64,000 nucleotides of DNA from assembly GCA_964628465.1 (NCBI GenBank), contig CAZVOA010000013.1, positions 1-64,000 on the forward strand. The letters are read 5' to 3'. The position numbers were made by a program, and so were the translations under genes. The notes below the pieces were generated by a model. That model was not told the origin of the DNA. It was given only the letters and a program-made list of their open reading frames with translations, and made no database searches. This DNA comes from JAFGPS01 sp964628465 (GTDB lineage: Bacteria; Planctomycetota; Phycisphaerae; Sedimentisphaerales; Anaerobacaceae). Positions 26,158 to 35,761 of the stretch are shown here, piece after piece (positions within the stretch are counted from its first letter, which is position 1; every line of letters starts with the position of its first letter).

Positions 26158-27510
26158 TTAAAAGTACATATGAGATCGGCTATTAAATAATATATTTTTA
26201 ATAATCTTCCTTGTTTTAAAGCCTATTTTGCGTAAAAGTGCTGTATATCGCCATGAACGAGAAGAATAAATCAGATTAAGCTCCCTTTTGTAAAATACTT
26301 CCTGTTCATTTGCTTTGTTCAGAGATTTTTGGTAATTTTGTATTAATACTTCCTGTACATTTGCTTTTTCCTGAGATTTTTTGTAATTTTGTATTAATAC
26401 ATCCTGTTTATTTGCCCTTCTCAGCGCTTTTAAATAATATTCATTATGTATCAACTGCATTTTTAGTTCTTTAGAAAATTCCAAGTTATAGAAAATTCGA
26501 TTGACATTTGTATTTTCAAGTCGATGCAAAATTGCTTTAGTATTGTTTTCCAAGTTATATTTTTCATCAGCAATTGCTCTGAAATAATCAAGGAGTTTCA
26601 GAGCTTTATTGTAACCATCAAGAATCTCATTAACTAAAACATTTGCTTCGACCTTCCTAAAATAGCACCTTCCTGAGAAATTGTGACTGGCTGATTTTTC
26701 ATAATTCATTTCCGTTATATAGCCGGGACCTCCAAACCGGTCATAACAATAAACCGGAATTTTCAGTGCAAAACAATATTGTACGGTTTTACCTATAGAA
26801 ATAACAAGGTCATAAGGCAACAGCGTTTCAGGATTAACTAATTTATGAATACCATAATTTTCGCAACCAATACAATCAACTTCAATTGAATGTTTCCTTA
26901 GAATTTCAACAGATTGCAGCAGTTCCTGCGGGATATGATTGGATACAATCGCAATTTTTCTCAAGTTATCACTATGTATTTGCCTGGCCTCTGAAAAAAA
27001 ATATTCTGGTACAGAATTGGGAAATACACTAATATTTTCCTTCTTAATCCAGCTATTGGAATAATAGAACTCAGCCGTTCTGTCGGAAACAGCCAGTACA
27101 ATATCCAAATCGTCAACATAATACGGCAGGGCTTCTAATGGTTCAATCGTTGACAAAGTTCTATAAACAACCCTGCGGATTTTCACTCCATTGCTGATAA
27201 TATTAGATAAAACAGGTGAATGATGACACCATGCTAAATCATACTCTTTGTATGGCAGAGGTTCCTTTAGCAGGTTAAAAACTCGAATATCCGCCCGCTC
27301 AAAAATAGTTTTTAGCGGTTCATCATAAGAAAATGTTGCAACAGAAATATCATAACCAAGTCCCTTAAAAACTAAAGCCGTCTCCAACGTAGTAATTTCC
27401 GAACCCGCAAAATTTATTAAATGGTGATTAGTTAATAATATTTTTGAGCCAAGAGATTCCGATGGATGTTTATCATGGTTATTAAAATCTAATTGTTTAT
27501 TTCTATTCAT
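26158..27510 (-). CDS. Glycosyltransferase (GT4-like) with internal 17-residue repeats
   Basis: About 450 residues. The N-terminal Rossmann half has NFAGSEITTLETALVFKGLGYDISVATF, as in GT4 enzymes. The acceptor side has YYSNSWIKKENISVFPNSV, and the donor-binding half ends KIPVYCYDRFGGPGYIT. The C-terminus carries a 17-residue motif (ANxQxVLIQNYxKSxxK) in two full copies and a partial third, encoded by 51-base direct repeats at 26299-26400, then YSSRSWRYTALLRK, a tail common in polysaccharide-cluster transferases. ATG 27510 was chosen; an in-frame TTG at 27546 would add 12 residues. No polysaccharide gene is adjacent, so it is isolated in the suspected island. Confidence 0.75.
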   Translation of the reverse strand: MNRNKQLDFNNHDKHPSESLGSKILLTNHHLINFAGSEITTLETALVFKGLGYDISVATFSYDEPLKTIFERADIRVFNLLKEPLPYKEYDLAWCHHSPVLSNIISNGVKIRRVVYRTLSTIEPLEALPYYVDDLDIVLAVSDRTAEFYYSNSWIKKENISVFPNSVPEYFFSEARQIHSDNLRKIAIVSNHIPQELLQSVEILRKHSIEVDCIGCENYGIHKLVNPETLLPYDLVISIGKTVQYCFALKIPVYCYDRFGGPGYITEMNYEKSASHNFSGRCYFRKVEANVLVNEILDGYNKALKLLDYFRAIADEKYNLENNTKAILHRLENTNVNRIFYNLEFSKELKMQLIHNEYYLKALRRANKQDVLIQNYKKSQEKANVQEVLIQNYQKSLNKANEQEVFYKRELNLIYSSRSWRYTALLRKIGFKTRKIIKNILFNSRSHMYF

Positions 27511-27596
27511 TCTATCTATATTAAATTCTCTTTTATTTTGAAACAATTCATAGGCGGATTCAATTCATAATTGCAACTGAATTAAATCCTGTTTTG

Positions 27597-27725
27597 TTAT
27601 CCAACTAATTTTTTACGTTCATAAAATAATTCATTCGGTGTTAAAAAGCCAAGAAATTTTCCTGGCCAATTATTCAGTTTTTCCAAGTTTTTCCTGATTT
27701 TTGTCAGGGTAATAAAAGTTTGCAT
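27597..27725 (-). pseudogene. Transposase C-terminal remnant (IS30-like)
   Basis: On the minus strand a 43-codon frame ends at 27597 and reads ...KNLEKLNNWPGKFLGFLTPNELFYERKKLVG. The LNNxPxKxLGFxTPxE pattern is the C-terminal signature of IS30/integrase-core transposases. No catalytic DDE region or terminal repeat is nearby, so it is a degraded fragment. It marks the right border of the repeat-rich island, just before the BamD-like gene. Confidence 0.55.
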
Positions 27726-27823
27726 TTTTCCAACAGTTAGTTTGCAGAGAACCATTTTATCAGTTATAATTCCGGTTTGTTGATGAAAGAGTCTTGAAAA
27801 TACAAAATAATTCAGGTTTAAAT

Positions 27824-28801
27824 ATGCTGAAATATAAAAAAATACTTATTTTCCTTTTAGCCGCTTGCAGCTTAATGAATGTTTCGGCTTCTGCGTCAAA
27901 TACATGGCTTTTAAATGAAGAGCAGAACTGGGACCTTATTGCTACCGACGAACAGAAGCAATTCATTGGCGAACTGGCCGAAGTTCAAAATCTTGTTAAT
28001 GACGGCAAAAAGAAAAAGGCACAAAAACAATTCGCCGCCATTAAGCGAAAACACCCCGAATACAGAGGGAAAGAACTTAATTTATTTGTCAAAGCAGAGA
28101 TGCTTCTTGTAAAAATGAAACTATCAGAATCAGCCAGAAACTATGATAAATTGCTCTCGAAGTACCCCGAAAGTATCCTTCGCAAGATGTCTATTAAGCG
28201 GATGTATGAAATCGGCACGACTTTTCTAAGCGGCCGGAAAAATGTTATTCTTGGTTTATTACCTCTAAAAGGTGACAGCGAGGGAATAAGCATTTTGGAA
28301 AAGATGACTGACCATGCCGGTTTTGACTCACCTATGGCGATAGACGCTTCTGTTAAAATAGCTAAAAATTACGAAAAAAGGAAAAAATTCAGCGAAGCGC
28401 ACCTTAAATGGTATGAAATATATTCTCTGGGGAAAACTGACGCTACAATAAAAAGAGACGCCCTGTATGGAATGGCACAGGCAAAACAGGCTATCTATAA
28501 TGATAACCCAGAATCCAAGAAACCATTTTATGATGCTTCAAATCTTCGTGCGGCGAGAAGCTATTATGAAATGTTACAAACATATTATTCGGATTTCGCA
28601 CAGGAAAAAGGTGTTACCGAAATATTAAATGTCATAACTGAACAATTGGCCTATAAAGAACTTAGTATAGGTTTGTATTATCAAAAAACTGGAAATTTGC
28701 AAGCGGCAAATTTATACTTTGATATGGTAATAAACAATTGGCCAAAAAGTAAAAGCGCTGAAATAGCGCAAAACAAATTAAACCAAAACACGAAAAGTTA
28801 A
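27824..28801 (+). CDS. BamD-like outer-membrane assembly TPR protein
   Basis: 325 residues from ATG 27824. A signal peptide (LIFLLAACSLMNVSASAS) is followed by TPR-like helical repeats (ELAEVQNLVNDGKKKKAQKQFAAIKRKHPE, ARNYDKLLSKYPES, ANLYFDMVINNWPKSKSAEIAQ), as in BamD/YfiO, the lipoprotein that helps insert outer-membrane barrels. Cys15 lies within the signal but without a normal lipobox, so lipidation is uncertain. The ATG is preferred over a TTG at 27794 because AGG lies eight bases upstream. It is followed after ten bases by lptE, in line with a joint outer-membrane assembly operon. Confidence 0.75.
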   Translation: MLKYKKILIFLLAACSLMNVSASASNTWLLNEEQNWDLIATDEQKQFIGELAEVQNLVNDGKKKKAQKQFAAIKRKHPEYRGKELNLFVKAEMLLVKMKLSESARNYDKLLSKYPESILRKMSIKRMYEIGTTFLSGRKNVILGLLPLKGDSEGISILEKMTDHAGFDSPMAIDASVKIAKNYEKRKKFSEAHLKWYEIYSLGKTDATIKRDALYGMAQAKQAIYNDNPESKKPFYDASNLRAARSYYEMLQTYYSDFAQEKGVTEILNVITEQLAYKELSIGLYYQKTGNLQAANLYFDMVINNWPKSKSAEIAQNKLNQNTKS

Positions 28802-28811
28802 AATAGATAAA

Positions 28812-29357
28812 ATGAAACAGGGATTTCAAAAATTGAGCTATAAAAAAGAAATATTATTTTCAATCTGTATTTACAGTTTTCTTTCTCTAACTCTTCAGGG
28901 ATGCGGCCCATTTTCAGGTTATTCCAACGAATCAATATATCATGAAGACGTTAAAACAGTTTTCGTGAAAATGTTCGACAATCAGACATTCAGACGAGGA
29001 GTAGAATACGAACTTTCGGATGCACTGGCAAAACGCATAGAAGCTCAAACACCTTATAAAATAGTCTCAAATCAGGATAATGCTGATACAGTAATAAGCG
29101 GTCAAATCGCTACAATTGGCGAATTTGCACTCAATTTTGAACGAGAAACCGGCCAGGTACTTGAAAAAGAAGTCGGAATCAGTGCGGTTGTAAACTGGAA
29201 AAACCTTAAAACAGGCGAATTGCTTATCGACAATAAAACCATCAGCGCATCAGCAACCTATTCTGATTACCAACAGCAGGATTTTAAGTATGGTTCTAAC
29301 CTCGCGGCAAACAATCTTGCGCAGAATATCGTAGAACTTATGGAAAAAAAATGGTAG
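28812..29357 (+). CDS. lptE: LPS-assembly lipoprotein LptE
   Basis: 181 residues with lipobox LQGCG after a long signal sequence. The mature domain has the LptE pattern: VKTVFVKMFDNQTFRRGVEYELSDALAKRIEAQTPYKIVS, then DADTVISGQI and a strand-rich end. It plugs the LptD channel that inserts lipopolysaccharide in the outer membrane, supporting a diderm envelope. Ten bases separate it from the BamD-like gene and 43 from ftsH. Confidence 0.85.
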   Translation: MKQGFQKLSYKKEILFSICIYSFLSLTLQGCGPFSGYSNESIYHEDVKTVFVKMFDNQTFRRGVEYELSDALAKRIEAQTPYKIVSNQDNADTVISGQIATIGEFALNFERETGQVLEKEVGISAVVNWKNLKTGELLIDNKTISASATYSDYQQQDFKYGSNLAANNLAQNIVELMEKKW

Positions 29358-29400
29358 TATAACCTTTTAGATTTAAGAAAGTTGAGATTAAATACTCATT

Positions 29401-31413
29401 ATGACAGAACAAAAAAATAAAAAAATGCCAAAACTCCCCTTCAGCCAGCAGGATAAACAAGGTAAAAGGCCGCCTATGGTGCCTCCTCAAAGACGTACCC
29501 CATTTGCTTATATAATTATAGTTTTTTTAGTTTTCACGACCTTTATGATGTATAATCAGTATCAGAATGTCGAAAAACTTAAATGGACTGAGTTTGTCAA
29601 ACACATAGAGAATAAAGAAATCAAACTTTTTACGGTAAAAGATAATATTGTATCAGGTCAGTTTACCGAAGAATATATCAAAGCTAATGAAGGTAAAAAA
29701 GAAACCTTCGAAGTTTCATACAATCCTAATGTACATGGAAAAAAGCTTGGCGAAATAATTGATGAAAGCGGTTTAGAAAGCGATGCTTCTCAGCCGGGTT
29801 TATGGATGATTATTTTCGTGCAATATATATTACCTATACTTATATTTGTAGGAATTTTCTACTTCTTTCTTTTCAGGAACATTCGCGGCGGTGCGGGCGG
29901 AATGCTGATGTCATTCGGCAGAAGCAAACATCGTCTCCACGGCAATGATAAAATCAAAGTAACATTTAAAGACGTAGCAGGCGTTGAAGAAGCCAAAGAT
30001 GAAGTCGCTGAAATAATCGAGTTTCTCAAGAATCCCAAGAGATTCCAGAAACTCGGCGGCCGCATTCCAAGAGGTGTTTTGCTTGTCGGGCCTCCAGGCT
30101 GCGGTAAAACCTTGCTCGCAAAAGCAATCGCCGGCGAAGCTGATGTACCTTTCTTCAGCATATCCGGCAGTGATTTCGTTGAAATGTTCGTCGGTGTCGG
30201 CGCATCGAGAGTTCGCGACCTGTTCAAACAGGCAAAAGAAAATTCACCCTGTATCATTTTCCTTGACGAAGTTGACGCGATAGGCCGCAAGAGAGGCCCG
30301 GGTTTTGCGGGCGGCGGACACGACGAGCGTGAGCAAACCCTCAACGCGATTCTTGTCGAAATGGACGGTTTCGACACAAATGACCAGGTTATTGTGATAG
30401 CGGCAACAAACCGTGCGGATATTCTTGATAATGCGCTTACACGACCCGGAAGATTCGACAGGCAGATTTTTGTTTCCCTGCCGGATATAAAAGGACGAGC
30501 GGAAATCCTGCAAGTTCACGCCAAGAAAGTTAAACTGGGTCCCGACGCGAACCTTGAAAGGCTGGCACGGGTGACTCCTATGTTCAGCGGTGCCGATTTG
30601 GCGGCTATTATAAACGAAGCGGCTCTGGGAGCCACTATTGCCAATAAAGATTTTATTGAAATGGCCGACCTCGAAGAAGCAAGAGATAAAGTTCGCTGGG
30701 GAAGAGCGAAAAAGAGCAGGGTTATCGACAAAAAAGAAAAGGAAATTGTCGCGTATCACGAAGCCGGGCACACACTTATACAATCTATGCTCAAAGACGG
30801 CGATCCGCTTCATAAAGTAAGTATTATCCCTCGCGGCCCAATGGGCGGTGCGACTTTTGCGCTGCCGGAAAAGGACAGAACGGTATTTTCCAGAAAATAT
30901 TTGATGGCGCTTTTACAGGTTTGCTATGGCGGGCGTATTGCTGAAGAAATTTTCTGCGACGATATTTCAAGCGGTGCATCGTCTGATATTCAGCAGGCGA
31001 CAAATATCGCCAGAGAAATGGTAACCTCATGGGGAATGAGTGAAGAACTTGGATTGATTAATTACGGCCAGGATTCCGGCATAGGCAACTCTTATTATCC
31101 TATGCCCGGGGAAAAAGAATATTCTGATAAGACCGCTGAAATCATCGATAAAGAAGTAAAAAGAATTACAAACGAAGCTCTGAAAAAGGCTAAGGCTTTA
31201 ATTGAAGAAAACAGAGATAATGTAGAAAAAATCGCCCAGGCCCTGTTAAAATACGAAACCCTCGATGCCGAAGATGTTAAACTGATTCTGGAAGGCGGTA
31301 CTATTGATAAACCGACTGTCTCTGATTTGCTCGCCGCTGAGCAGGCAAAAAATGATGCCAATACCGCCGAAAAAAAACAGAATGAGAAAGAAGAAAAGCA
31401 ATCATCTTCTTAG
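29401..31413 (+). CDS. ftsH: ATP-dependent zinc metalloprotease FtsH
   Basis: 670-residue membrane protease. A first membrane helix (about residues 35-50) and a second (FVQYILPILIFVGIFYFF) flank a periplasmic domain. The AAA domain has Walker A GPPGCGKT (about 229-236), Walker B IIFLDEVDAIG, an SRH region, and the metal site HEAGH at 453-457. The tail is charged (EKKQNEKEEKQSSS). It degrades unneeded membrane and cytosolic proteins, including LPS-synthesis enzymes in other bacteria, which fits lptE upstream. A DsbD-like gene follows after 32 bases. Confidence 0.97.
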   Translation: MTEQKNKKMPKLPFSQQDKQGKRPPMVPPQRRTPFAYIIIVFLVFTTFMMYNQYQNVEKLKWTEFVKHIENKEIKLFTVKDNIVSGQFTEEYIKANEGKKETFEVSYNPNVHGKKLGEIIDESGLESDASQPGLWMIIFVQYILPILIFVGIFYFFLFRNIRGGAGGMLMSFGRSKHRLHGNDKIKVTFKDVAGVEEAKDEVAEIIEFLKNPKRFQKLGGRIPRGVLLVGPPGCGKTLLAKAIAGEADVPFFSISGSDFVEMFVGVGASRVRDLFKQAKENSPCIIFLDEVDAIGRKRGPGFAGGGHDEREQTLNAILVEMDGFDTNDQVIVIAATNRADILDNALTRPGRFDRQIFVSLPDIKGRAEILQVHAKKVKLGPDANLERLARVTPMFSGADLAAIINEAALGATIANKDFIEMADLEEARDKVRWGRAKKSRVIDKKEKEIVAYHEAGHTLIQSMLKDGDPLHKVSIIPRGPMGGATFALPEKDRTVFSRKYLMALLQVCYGGRIAEEIFCDDISSGASSDIQQATNIAREMVTSWGMSEELGLINYGQDSGIGNSYYPMPGEKEYSDKTAEIIDKEVKRITNEALKKAKALIEENRDNVEKIAQALLKYETLDAEDVKLILEGGTIDKPTVSDLLAAEQAKNDANTAEKKQNEKEEKQSSS

Positions 31414-31445
31414 TAAAGAAATCTGATTTTAATAACATTTGAGCA

Positions 31446-33281
31446 ATGTTGCGGAAATTTATCGTTATGAAAAGCAAATGTACGCTTTTTTCTGAAAAAG
31501 TCTGGATAATTATTCTATTTTTATCCGCTGTTTGTGTATTTGGAAAAGAAAACGAGCCAAATTCCGCAATTCCTGATACAACTTCCGTTGAAGTTATGTT
31601 TGCGGAATATGAGCAGGAGTATTCTAAAGTACGTATTGAACCGGCTCGATGGGATTCTAAATTCGGCTTAGCCGCTGTTTTCGAGGGAACAAGCGATTTA
31701 CATTATTATGCTAATCCAAAGACCGCGCCGGTACCGGAATATATCCTTACTGTAAAAGCTAAATCTGAAGTTTTTACATTCGATAAGCCTATATTGCCCA
31801 AAAGTACGATTTTCACTGACCCATTAGGTAATAAAGCTGATGTATATGCAGGTAATTTTACGGTTTTTATTCCGATTGTAAAATCTGAGCAGTCGGAAGC
31901 ATTGCCGTCAACAATTGACATAACCATTTCAGGCCAGGTATGTACCAGTTCAACTTGTCTTTTGCCGATTACGAAATCAGTTCAGACAGAAATCAACTGG
32001 AGCGGCAGGGAAACATGGCGGCAAATCAATATTGAAAATCCCCCCGCTTTAAAACAGACGGTCGAAACAACATCATCACTGTCCATTTGGCTGGCACTTG
32101 GCATGGCCTTTGTGGCCGGGCTTACGCTTAATATTATGCCATGTGTATGGCCGGTTTTACCTCTTATTGTAATGCGAATCGTGAATCAGGCGAAAAAGAG
32201 CCGCGGTGTTTCTGTTGCGTTAGGATTATCTTTTTGCGTCGGCGTATTATTATTCTTCATGATTCTCGCCGGGGCAAATATCGCATTACAGCTTATCTCC
32301 GGTACTGTTCTGCAATGGGGCGACCAGTTTCGCAACCCTGTATTTGTCTCGGTTATGGCACTTGTGCTTGTACTGCTTTCGCTTTTCATGTTTGGCGTAT
32401 TCTCCATTACAGTACCTTCAGTAATCTCAAGCAAACAAAGTTCAGGCAAAGGTTATATTTCCGCGGTCGGAATGGGTCTTCTCGCTGCAATTTTAAGTAC
32501 GCCTTGCAGCTTTGGAATTTTGGCGGCCGCTTTTGCGTGGGCGCAATCTCAACCTTTGGTACAATCAACTTTAGGCATCATGTTTATCGGCCTTGGCATG
32601 GCTTTGCCGTATTTTGTTTTAACCGCTATACCGGGTCTTTTAAATCGACTTCCCAAACCCGGAAGATGGATGGAAATATTCAAACAAGGCGTGGGTTTCA
32701 TTCTACTAATTATCGCGGTTAAAATGATAATCGCATTGCCTGAATCGCAAGCCCACGGCGTGTTATACTTTTCAATAGTATTAGCTTTTTGCGCATGGAT
32801 GTGGGGTACATGGGTTGATTTTAATACCAAACCGAGTAAAAAATGGCTTGTGAGGATTTTTGCAATTGCTCTTGCCTCAGTTGCCGGCTGGACATTTCTT
32901 TCTACAGAAAAGACAAACCTGATAAACTGGCAAAGTTATGACGATGAAGTGATAAAAAATGCTATCGACGCTAATCAGCCGGTTTTGATTAAATTCACGG
33001 CAGATTGGTGTTTTAGCTGTCAGGTTGTGGAAAAATCCGTATATTCAAGTAAGGATATTGCTAATCTTATAAAAAGCAAAAACATCCTTCCAATTAAAGC
33101 TGATACTACCGAACAGGATTTTCCGGCGACAATCGCTTTAAAAACTGTTTACAACGAGCCGGGAGTCCCAGTATCAATGCTCCTGCTTCCCGGTCCCAAT
33201 CCCCCTATCGCATGGCGAGGCATACTCTTTGCCGGCGACTTAAAAAAACAGATTAAATTGCTGCCTGCTGTTAATCAGTAA
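31446..33281 (+). CDS. dsbD: Thiol:disulfide interchange protein, DsbD type
   Basis: 611 residues. An N-terminal signal sequence is followed by a periplasmic domain with STCLLPI in place of the alpha-domain cysteine pair. The membrane core has about eight helices with LNIMPCVWPVLPL and LSTPCSFGILAA carrying the transfer cysteines. A C-terminal thioredoxin domain has TADWCFSCQVVEKSVY as active site. It passes reducing power from the cytosol to the periplasm. An in-frame ATG at 31467 is an alternative start. It probably shares a transcript with ftsH. Confidence 0.88.
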   Translation: MLRKFIVMKSKCTLFSEKVWIIILFLSAVCVFGKENEPNSAIPDTTSVEVMFAEYEQEYSKVRIEPARWDSKFGLAAVFEGTSDLHYYANPKTAPVPEYILTVKAKSEVFTFDKPILPKSTIFTDPLGNKADVYAGNFTVFIPIVKSEQSEALPSTIDITISGQVCTSSTCLLPITKSVQTEINWSGRETWRQINIENPPALKQTVETTSSLSIWLALGMAFVAGLTLNIMPCVWPVLPLIVMRIVNQAKKSRGVSVALGLSFCVGVLLFFMILAGANIALQLISGTVLQWGDQFRNPVFVSVMALVLVLLSLFMFGVFSITVPSVISSKQSSGKGYISAVGMGLLAAILSTPCSFGILAAAFAWAQSQPLVQSTLGIMFIGLGMALPYFVLTAIPGLLNRLPKPGRWMEIFKQGVGFILLIIAVKMIIALPESQAHGVLYFSIVLAFCAWMWGTWVDFNTKPSKKWLVRIFAIALASVAGWTFLSTEKTNLINWQSYDDEVIKNAIDANQPVLIKFTADWCFSCQVVEKSVYSSKDIANLIKSKNILPIKADTTEQDFPATIALKTVYNEPGVPVSMLLLPGPNPPIAWRGILFAGDLKKQIKLLPAVNQ

Positions 33282-33374
33282 CATCAAATACCTTAATATT
33301 TATGCAAAATCATGGATAAATACTGAAAAATACGTCGATGATTTTAGAAAATTAGAAAAATATCCTTCAAATAT

Positions 33375-33404
33375 TTGCTTTTTTTATGCTATTTTTAGTA
33401 TAAT
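33375..33404 (+). promoter_or_regulatory. Promoter of the second ECF sigma operon
   Basis: TTGCTT (33375-33380) and TATAAT (33399-33404) are 18 bases apart, before the sigma gene at 33474. Just after the -10 box, CTGATA/TATCAG forms a small inverted repeat at the expected start of the transcript. Confidence 0.5.
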
Positions 33405-33473
33405 ACTGATAAATTAAAGTATCAGATTAATTGGTACTATTTATTTAGGTAATAATATATTCGGAGATACTCG

Positions 33474-34016
33474 GTGCCAGAATTATGTACAAAAGATAAG
33501 TCATGCCTTGAGAACGTTGAGTCCGCCAGTAAAATAATTGTCGAGTATGAAAGCTTTATTCGTTTAATTATACGAACTCAAAACATATCAAATATGCATG
33601 AGGATGATCTTTTCCAGGATTTTTATCTCTCTCTTGTCGCCAATCCTGTTCCGGAAAATGTTAATAATATAAAAAGCTTTCTATATAGGGCAATAATCAA
33701 TCATTTATCCAGGTCTGCTCAAAGAATTAGGGCATACGAAAAAAAAAATCAACATTTTCAAAAAAATTGCGATTTTAAAGTCAACAAAATTGAGTCGGCA
33801 TGTACCTTATTAATAAGAGAAGAATCAAATAGAAAAATATTTGAGTTTATTAAGGAAAATACACCGAAGAAGAAATATATGGCAATTTTGTTAAGATATA
33901 GAGATGGTTACAGCATAAATGAAATCGCGGAAACAATGGGCATCAAGTATTCGTCTGCCAGAAAATATCTTTCTATCGGATTACGGAAAATCCGTGTTTG
34001 CGCAGACAATGCCTAA
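33474..34016 (+). CDS. ECF-like RNA polymerase sigma factor
   Basis: 180 residues beginning with GTG at 33474, preceded by GGAG at an eight-base distance. Region 2 is weakly conserved (MHEDDLFQDFYLSL, NNIKSFLYRAIINHLSRSAQRI). Region 4 is clear (ILLRYRDGYSINEIAETMGIKYSSARKYLSIGLRKI). The downstream gene encodes a zinc-finger membrane protein with a strong ribosome site 14 bases after this stop, giving a sigma/anti-sigma pair. It has unusually many Cys residues (five) for a sigma factor. Confidence 0.85.
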   Translation: MPELCTKDKSCLENVESASKIIVEYESFIRLIIRTQNISNMHEDDLFQDFYLSLVANPVPENVNNIKSFLYRAIINHLSRSAQRIRAYEKKNQHFQKNCDFKVNKIESACTLLIREESNRKIFEFIKENTPKKKYMAILLRYRDGYSINEIAETMGIKYSSARKYLSIGLRKIRVCADNA

Positions 34017-34030
34017 ATAAGGAGAATTTG

Positions 34031-35728
34031 ATGATTAGCCCAAATCTTAAAAATATATGTGATCAGACAAGGTTATATTATTTTGATTACCTGTCCCAAA
34101 AAGGTGAGAGCGAAATTCCGGAATGGATTTTGAGCCATATCAAACGATGTGATAATTGCAAAAAACAGATTCTTCAGTTAAAAAAAGCGTTGGAACAGTC
34201 AGAACAGAATGAAATATCAGGCCAAAATAATGAAGGAACGCTCCTTGCCGATACACTTAAACGTCATTTTTCACATATTGGCGAAGAAACTTCCTGCTCT
34301 TTAGTGAAACCTTTTTTACCTAACATGCTTGATCCTTCTGTTCAAATCAGTATACCAACGCCTATAACGGCACATATTGATCATTGCCCCGAATGCGTCA
34401 GGAATCTTAAAACAATCAGCGATTTGAATCTTAATGCCGCCAATTTATCTCGTCTGAGCCAGCTTTTCTCAGTAAAAACGCAGAATTATGATATTAGTTG
34501 TTCAACAGCAAAATCTGATATCATGGCTTTTGTAATGATGGCATTCCATGAAACAAATGATCTGGTCTTAAAACATCTATGTACCTGCGGCAAGTGTTCT
34601 GATATTATTTACCAGTACAGGGATTCAGTTATTAAAGAGCTTCAGACTGACAGCAAATCAAAACCATGCTTTTTGAGCAGTAAACTAACATATAACAGTA
34701 TATTTGACTTTACAATTCCATACAGGCTTGATATTAACCAATATAAAAATTCAGAATCTATGCGATCTCAGGCATCACATATCAGGCGTTGTCCGTTCTG
34801 TCTTGAAAAAATACAGGAATTTCATCGCATTATCAGCAATATAAGTGAGCGTCCCAATTCCAGTACAATAACAAAATATAATCTGGACCTTTCGAGCCAG
34901 ACGGAAAATCCAGAGAACTCACAAGACCTTTATGCCGGTTTTCCTGTGCATGTTGAGGTATCAGGTGCATATCAGGAAGCCGCCGCGTCAAATTCTCGAA
35001 ATACAATCAATTTTACGTCTGCATTGAAAAATAATATAATCTCAAGAAATTACAGAACGCTATCCAAAACAGGAATTGCGGGTTTAGTATTTGCCGCTGT
35101 TATGTTAAGCGTAATGTTCATTTATTCACCAAAAGTAAAAGCACTGACTCTGGCACAGCTTTATAAATCGCTTGAAAATGTCAATAATGTACATATTTCT
35201 TCTTTTGCACCAGGAATTGAAGAACCTATTCAGGAACAATGGGTATCTCGTTCTTTGAAAATGAAGATGCTTAAAAATAATAATACATTAATCCTTTGGG
35301 ATATAAATGGTAAATCTGTGATAACCAAAAACTTAACTTCAGGATCTATCAATACAGAAATGGATTCAGAGTGGATCGCAGATGCCGAAAGTAATATAAA
35401 CAAATCTCTCGGACTCATACCATTTTACAGCATTTCCGAACTTCCGCCAACCGCGGAATGGAATAAAGTAACAATCGCGTCAGATTCTCAGTATTCAGCG
35501 GTGGAAACAGAGATTTACGAGTTGTCTTACGTTTCAGATACTTTCAGTGACCCGATATTCAGCAAGTTTCGCTTTATATTAAAAGCTGGTACAGATACGC
35601 TAATCAAAGTTGAATACTATCAAAAACTTAATAATGAAAGTGAATACTCTCTTAAAAGCTTTAATACAGTTGATTATTTAAGTAATGAAGAATTCATTTC
35701 TATTAAAAGCGGTTATTTTAAGAAATGA
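34031..35728 (+). CDS. Anti-sigma-like protein with four zinc-finger modules
   Basis: 565 residues. Four repeated modules each provide one early Cys and a C-terminal H-x3-C-x2-C: Cys10/His36/Cys40/Cys43; Cys89/His115/Cys119/Cys122; Cys157/His182/Cys186/Cys189; Cys213/His250/Cys254/Cys257. This is the ligand set of the zinc-containing anti-sigma fold, normally present once. A membrane helix (GIAGLVFAAVMLSVMFIY) lies at about residue 347. The extracytoplasmic part (about 200 residues) begins ALTLAQLYKSLENVNNVHIS and has a mixed strand pattern. AAGGAGAATTTG precedes the ATG, ruling out an in-frame ATG 33 bases earlier inside the sigma gene. It probably sequesters the sigma factor encoded upstream. 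Confidence 0.78.
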   Translation: MISPNLKNICDQTRLYYFDYLSQKGESEIPEWILSHIKRCDNCKKQILQLKKALEQSEQNEISGQNNEGTLLADTLKRHFSHIGEETSCSLVKPFLPNMLDPSVQISIPTPITAHIDHCPECVRNLKTISDLNLNAANLSRLSQLFSVKTQNYDISCSTAKSDIMAFVMMAFHETNDLVLKHLCTCGKCSDIIYQYRDSVIKELQTDSKSKPCFLSSKLTYNSIFDFTIPYRLDINQYKNSESMRSQASHIRRCPFCLEKIQEFHRIISNISERPNSSTITKYNLDLSSQTENPENSQDLYAGFPVHVEVSGAYQEAAASNSRNTINFTSALKNNIISRNYRTLSKTGIAGLVFAAVMLSVMFIYSPKVKALTLAQLYKSLENVNNVHISSFAPGIEEPIQEQWVSRSLKMKMLKNNNTLILWDINGKSVITKNLTSGSINTEMDSEWIADAESNINKSLGLIPFYSISELPPTAEWNKVTIASDSQYSAVETEIYELSYVSDTFSDPIFSKFRFILKAGTDTLIKVEYYQKLNNESEYSLKSFNTVDYLSNEEFISIKSGYFKK

Positions 35729-35761
35729 ACTTTTGCAACAATTAGAAATACGTAATATTTT

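Noticed and set aside
30244..30813. A 189-residue minus-strand frame inside ftsH
   Set aside because: Shadow of the strongly conserved AAA domain; no protein motif.
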